Shown here: in pieces, positions 59,058 through 64,000 of the stretch
How positions within the stretch are numbered: position 1 is the first letter of the stretch
Layout of the letters: the number at the start of each line of letters is the position of its first letter
Made by a program: the position numbers and the translations under genes
Notes under the pieces: generated by a model
What the model was told of the DNA's origin: nothing
What the model saw: the letters and a program-made list of their open reading frames with translations, nothing else
Databases searched by the model: none
From: Cryptomeria japonica
Taxonomy: Eukaryota > Streptophyta > Pinopsida > Cupressales > Cupressaceae
Length of the DNA: 64,000 bases
NCBI RefSeq assembly: GCF_030272615.1
Contig: NC_081412.1
Coordinates: 98,829,796 to 98,893,795 of the forward strand
Direction of reading: 5' to 3'

Positions 59058-60095
59058 CTGTCGCCAAATGATAAAAGATAAAGACTAACTAGGACACAAT
59101 TCAACAACTATACTGATATGTGCCTTTGTTTTGATTGCTTGATGTGATAGTTGATAATGTTTGATCTCAAAAAGTTTGGACCCTGTTTAAGACTGACCTG
59201 TTTGGTTTCGAGTGTATCTTCATTTGTTTAAGACAAGATAATGATCACTTGATATGGATAGTTGATACGATTGATAAGACAGTTTGATCAGTTGATCGCA
59301 GATGTTCGACTGGATAGTTGTATCCTTTGTTAACTTCATGCGAAGCATTTGCTGGACATCTATTAGGGTGTTTGATTCTTGCAAGACATTTTATTGCAAG
59401 TTTTTTTTATTGTTTTTTGGTTGATTTTTTCAGGATCATAGTTGAATGTTTTTGGTTGATTTTTCAGGATCAGATATGGATGTTTTTGGTTGATTTTTGT
59501 ACTTTTCAATATTTTTGGATTTTTTTTATTTAATTTTTTTTTAATTTAGTAGATCAGTTACAAATGTTTTTTTGATTGATTTTTTTTAGGACATTATCTA
59601 AATGTTTTTGGTTGATTTTTTCAGGACTTTATTTGAATGTTTTTGGGATTTTCTGCTTTGGATTTGATGCAACATGACCTGTCATCAATTGATAAAGATA
59701 AGACTAACTTGGACAAAATCTAGCAACCATATTGATCTATGCCATTGTTTTGACCATTTGATGATTGATAGGAATGTCTGGTTTGAGAGAGTGAATACCC
59801 CGTGTAAGACTGATCTGTTTGGTTTCAAGTGTACCCTTCCCTATATAAGACTTGTTGATGTTTGATAGAGTTTGATCGATAAATTGATTAATAAGACATG
59901 GGATCAGGTTGATTGTAGACTTTGAGAGTTTTTCTGTTGTTAATTTGATTTGATGGACGGTCTATCTTGCTTTGATTTTTTGATTTTTAAGGCTTTTTTC
60001 AGAACATTTTATGATTTTTTTTGGATTTTTTCAGGAGTTTTTAATGATTTTTTAAGGACTTTTTATGATTTTTTATGATTTTTTCAGCTATGCCC
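59058..60095 (-). repeat. 621-bp tandem duplication with T-rich subrepeats
   Basis: The segment from 59058 recurs at 59679 (offset 621): shared GACTAACT-GGACA-AAT, shared TGTTTGGTTTC-AGTGTA, shared GTTTGATCGAT-like stretches. The interval 59415-59650 holds units of about 35 bases (TTTTTGGTTGATTTTTTCAG plus GATCATAGTTGAATG), and a related T-rich run is at 59975-60095. The position, between integrase and 3' LTR, is that of the hypervariable 3' UTR of Tat elements. Confidence 0.78.
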
Positions 60096-61194
60096 CTATT
60101 ATGTAGACCTATATGACATGATGATCTGCAAAATGCATGTAGAGACAATGAATTTTTGGCATGACCTATGTTAATGCAATATGCATGATGAAGATGCATT
60201 TCCTATTCGAACAAGGATGATTGTGTTTGTTTAATATTTCGTAATACACCAATTGAATTGGAGGTGCAAAACATTTCATAGATAAGTGGTCAATCGATCC
60301 TTAAGGTCCCTTGGAACATCCAAATTAACACACTTAGTTACTAGGATTTACAAATGGAGATGCAAAAAAATTCCCCATTGGTTCTTGAAACTTTGATCTT
60401 CTTTTGCCCATGTGTGTGCAAATGAGTTAATTCCCGCTCTTACATTCACTAAAGATCCATATCATGCTATATGAATAGCTACATGGATTATTCTAATTTC
60501 AAAAGCATCATGAATAGAACCTCGCTGCCAGCAAGATTTTAGACCTCCGACGAGGTTATAGACTGTAATTTCTTAAATATTGCTCCATTGCTAATAGGTG
60601 TCCATAGCCCTGATGGAGTTACTCACATGTTCCCATAGTCAAGCTTTTTGTCGCACTTGTATACATGATATTTCAGTTATATATTATTGCTCTTTTTTCA
60701 TGAGATGAATATTTGGTATAGCATATTTTTTTCTTGCCTTGACTTGTAAGTAATGAAACCTACATGAGTGTGAGAATTACAACGGTGCTGAAGTAGAATT
60801 TTAGATTTTTCACTAGTCATATGATCAACTAGGTGTCTCAAATGAATTAGAGATTTTGTTAATGTGTTTGAGATATAGCAATTGATAGATTTTGGGTTAA
60901 CAAGTCTCAAATAGCAAAATCACTACCCAACCATAGGTAAAGCATCATCATAGGGTAATGTTGAAAATGAATGACCTTAGGACCTCAAAGAATTCATGTT
61001 TGAATATCTAAGAAAGGAGATGACCCTTGTTTCTCTTGAATGCAAATAAATGATAAACTTGGAGAGTTGCCTTGTTTTATTGATGCTGATATATGATAAT
61101 GCAAAAATTATATGCTATGAAAATTGTGAATATGATGTTCTTGGAAAAAAACTATATGCGATGCAATGTAGAGAGAAAAACCTAAACTAACCCA
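60096..61194 (-). other. 3' UTR of Gypsy-3, integrase-proximal part
   Basis: No gene is supported on either strand. Unlike Gypsy-1, no PMD-like antisense ORF is visible here. Confidence 0.5.
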
Positions 61195-62093
61195 ACCCTT
61201 AGATATAGTATCGTTTAAGGTGCATGTTGTTCATAGGGTCAGGGAGTGGATCTCCCTCCATGGTAGCCAAATTATATGCTCCATTTCCTATGACCCTTGT
61301 TATGATAAAAGGACCTAGCCAGTTAGGTTCAAACTTCCCTGGCTTTTCATGTTCTACTAGGTTCCTTTGGTTTTCTTTGAGAACTATATCTCCCACTTCA
61401 AAGTTTCTTGGGCATACTAGTTTATTGTAACTCCTTCTCAGTCTGTTCTGGTAACCTTGCAAATGATTTAAAACAGTTTGTCTCTTTTCATCAAGCATTT
61501 CAAGCTCTTGTAACCTTGCAACTCGATAGTCTTCCTCTGATATGATGTGTTTTAAGGAGACTCTTAAAGATGGTAGTTCTATTTCAATAGGTAATATTGC
61601 TTCTGTACCATAGACCAATGAATAGGCTGTTGCTCTTGTAGGTGTGCGTACCCATTTTATATAAGCCCAAAGAGAGGGATTTAACTAGAGATGCCAGTCC
61701 CATCCTGCATCAGTGACAACTTCCTTTAGGATGTTTAATATTGTCTTGTTTGTTGCCTTTTCTTTTTCATTACTTTGCGGAGAATATGGCATTGCAAATC
61801 TTTGTTGTATTTGAAATTGTTCACACAATTCTCTCATTTATTTATTCTTGAATGGACGCCCATTGCTGGTCACTATGCACATTGAAATACCATATCAACA
61901 GATAATGAAATTAAGCATGAATTTCACTATTTTCTTACCCATGGTGTATATAAGAGGTATTTCATCTACCCATTTAGTAAAATACTCAATAACCGTTAAG
62001 ATGAATTTGTGCCCATTAGAAGAAGTAGGATTAACTTTACTGACAAGATCTAACTCCCATTGTGAAAATGGCCAGGATGATGTGATAGGTTGG
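61195..62093 (-). pseudogene. Gypsy-3 integrase (truncated by an insertion)
   Basis: Core: WPFSQWELDLVSKVNPTSSN (first Asp) and YFTKWVDEIPLIYTMGKK (61895-62093). A degraded stretch with TSNGRPFKNK and NEKEKATNKTI holds the later catalytic positions. The C terminus is intact over 139 residues (61199-61618): YGTEAILPIEIELPSLRVSL, and NWLGPFIITRVIGNGAYNLA. It is very similar in pattern to the Gypsy-1 integrase, hence Tat-type. The upstream part is cut off at 62093. Confidence 0.87.
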
Positions 62094-63389
62094 CGTAGTG
62101 TCATAAAATTGTGGCCCTAGCAATTTTCGACCACATTAGGGTCCTCACTCACCTAAGATCAAATCCCCTAGCTTGATTGAAGACCAGAGACTGCTCAACC
62201 CTAGTAATCTGCTTCTTCCTTGGCCTCCGCACCACCCTGTCTGCACTCTACCCTGGAGAAAGGGGCAGGATAGGGGCGTGGCGCCCCTGTCCCCCCTAGG
62301 ACAGGGGCATGGTGCCCTTGTCCTCCTAGGATAGGGGCGTGGTGCCCTTGTCCTCCCAGGATAGGGGTGTGGCGCCCCTGTCCCTGCCCTATTTTAGGGC
62401 GAGACCCTTCGTAGGCCTGCATTGTAGGTTATGCATTGGGCGAGAAACTTACTCGATGTTAGTCTATGATGAAAAATAGGTCAATTAAATGCTAATTGAC
62501 AAGTATTTAAGTTGTATTTTCCCTCTCATTTGGGTAAGTGGTCAAGTTGGATAAGTTCAAGGAGGTGAAAATTTGTGATCAAGCGTTGAAGAGCATTCAA
62601 GCATTCCTTTCTAGCATTAAGCATTCTCAAGTCTCCCTTCAAGGCTAGGTGTTGCATTCAAGTCAAGGATTCAACCATTGAAGAGGAGATTCATTTCAAC
62701 ATTCGATTCCACACAAGCATTTCTATCAACATTTCTATCACAACCTCCCTTGAGGTGATTTACATTTTAGTCTTTCATTTACATCTACTTGCAAGTACTT
62801 TCTTTCATTACTTGGTTAATTCCAAAACTGGGGTTTGACCTAAAGGAAAACCTCCAATCTCAACCCATTTTCCTCTATTTGCTATGTGTATGTTGTAGGT
62901 GCGCAACTTTACTTCTAGATTCGAGCTCCATTTGCAGAGGCGAAAAAACCCTTTTCGTTTCGCTGATTTTTTGGAGGACCGTGTACATTCCCACCACGGT
63001 CAGGGCAAATTTTCCTCAAATTCGTAGGACAACTTCATCTCGATATAGTACTACTAGATCCAGGTGCACAACTTCATCCCATACTCCGATCTCAAGTTAT
63101 AATCAGTTCTTTGTCACTTTTGCACTACATAATTCAATCAATTCCTTTCTATTTCAAATAAAAAGAGGGGATTAACTTATCATTCCCATTTCATTTAGAA
63201 TTCTATCTTCATCTTTGGAGGTTGAATCTAGTGAATTTTCCTCTCCTCTTCCAATGTAATTAGGTGAAAAGTGTTTGAAGGGTAATCCGTAGTGAAACTT
63301 TCATCTCTCCTTGGAGGGAAAGGGTAGTTTTCCTCTTGATCTCTCATTCACACATTTTTCACCCACCAAAACATTTTGGTGACATTACA
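62094..63389 (+). repeat. 5' LTR of the last element
   Basis: Starts CGTAGTGTCATAAAATTG (T of TGTAG mutated to C) and ends GTGACATTACA. It contains a GC-rich tandem array (62267-62387) and a hairpin with a perfect 7-bp stem (GACCGTG/CACGGTC, 62977-63001). TGACAAGTATTTAAG at about 62500 occupies the TATA position of the other copies. Confidence 0.85.
62267..62387 (+). repeat. 30-bp tandem array, four units, in the LTR
   Basis: Four units of 30-31 bases, each starting AGGA(T/C)AGGGGCGTGG and ending CTTGTCCTCC. Each unit is itself an imperfect inverted repeat (GGACAGGGGC against GCCCTTGTCC). Confidence 0.88.
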
Positions 63390-63392
63390 TTT

Positions 63393-63404
63393 TGGTGAAC
63401 CCGA
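63393..63404 (+). promoter_or_regulatory. Primer binding site of the last element
   Basis: TGGTGAACCCGA, 3 nt after the LTR end. The same sequence and spacing occur at 52364. Confidence 0.75.
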
Positions 63405-64000
63405 TGTCTTGCATGCTTTTCTTTGAACAAACTTGCATATTTTTCATTTGCAAGTTTAAATTTTCTGCGAACTTCGTGGTTAAATCATTAAAAAACCCTA
63501 GTTTTTAAAATTAATATTGAACTTGTGATTTGTAAAAATTGCTTGTGGTTATCTTGGATCTGAAAATTATTTTGTTTGTCAAATTCAGTTTCCTCATTAT
63601 CTTGTTCAATTTACAAATTAAATTTACAAAATTAAGTGGTTACTTGTTAAAACCCTAATTTTTAAAAATCATATTGAACTCGTGCAAAAATTGGATTTCC
63701 ATTTAATTTTCAGATTTCTAATTGTTCTCAGACTTGTTTTCATTCCCACAATTCAAATTTTCAATTTCCCTCCTTTTCTCCAAAATTCCAAATTCAAAAT
63801 TAAGTGGTTAGGTGATAAAACCCTAATTTTCAAATTTAATTGGATTTTGTGCAAATTTCAATCAATTTCATTCAAATTCAGATTTCTAAACATTTTCCAA
63901 GGTGTCCCTATCCATTAGGTGTGACATTTTTCAAATTTGCAATTCTATTCCTCTTTTTCTTCAAAACCCTAATAGGGTCCTATTTTTACATTTGAACCTT
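63405..64000 (+). other. Leader with repeats of about 160 bp
   Basis: Units beginning AAGTGGTTA and containing AAAACCCTAATTTTT occur at about 63475, 63636 and 63802, with another partial copy near 63958. No gag coding sequence starts before the window ends. Confidence 0.6.

Larger units (their letters stand above)
62094..64000 (+). mobile_element. Gypsy-type element inserted in Gypsy-3 integrase (5' part)
   Basis: A complete 5' LTR, primer site and leader are seen; the rest lies beyond the window. The LTR belongs with 15550-16738 and 51202-52360, and the leader repeats match those at 52377. Confidence 0.82.

Noticed and set aside
1-64000. tRNA, rRNA or intact host protein-coding genes
   Set aside because: None could be supported on reading both strands; the only spliced gene-like structures are the PMD pseudogenes.

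Overview
The window looks like intergenic DNA from a large, repeat-rich seed-plant genome. I infer a gymnosperm, but that is not proven by the sequence. I found no intact host gene, tRNA, rRNA or bacterial-type operon. Almost everything is LTR retrotransposon at different stages of decay, nested several layers deep, with Ty1/copia and Ty3/gypsy types on both strands. Premature stops, frameshifts and C-to-T changes are everywhere, so essentially all coding regions are pseudogenes.

Layout. 1-2153: the 3' end of a + strand copia element, with a coiled-coil-like extra ORF, polypurine tract and LTR. 3091-15528: a minus-strand Tat-type gypsy element, the best preserved unit. It has both LTRs (the 5' one truncated), a PBS, PR, a G-patch-like segment, RT, RNase H, a second archaeal-type RNase H and integrase. 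An antisense plant-mobile-domain (PMD) gene with a well-supported intron lies between integrase and the 3' LTR. 15550-16738: a solo LTR with a perfect AAACC target duplication. 16744-28185: minus-strand copia A, split by a solo LTR (17715-19185) and by a second minus-strand copia, B (about 21050-25470). 28188-30340: a + strand copia C fragment of the same LTR family as A. 30571-37224: overlapping LTR pieces, a GC-rich minisatellite and AT-rich spacer. 37225-39640: chromovirus gag/PR remnant split by a solo LTR. 40441-48253: a + strand non-chromoviral gypsy element with gag split by a solo LTR (perfect ATTCT duplication). 48254-49458: a minus-strand solo LTR. 49517-50211: a second PMD remnant. 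51202-55290: a + strand element with LTR, PBS, G-patch and zinc-knuckle-like gag but no recognisable pol. 55300-62093: the 3' half of a minus-strand Tat-type element (integrase C terminus, a long 3' UTR with tandem repeats, 3' LTR), carrying a solo LTR with perfect GAACC duplications. 62094-64000: the start of another + strand element inserted in that integrase.

How it fits together. Several gypsy-type LTRs (beginning TGTAG, ending TTACA where intact) share a PBS-like TGGTGAACC sequence set 3 nt after the LTR, a GC-rich box around GGCGCC, and an imperfect hairpin that I can find in seven LTR copies with partly compensating changes. The PMD gene antisense to a Tat-type pol matches the extra ORFs known from plant Tat elements. 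The best leads for follow-up are that spliced antisense gene, the recurring LTR hairpin, the pol-less G-patch gag element and the hypervariable 3' UTR repeats.
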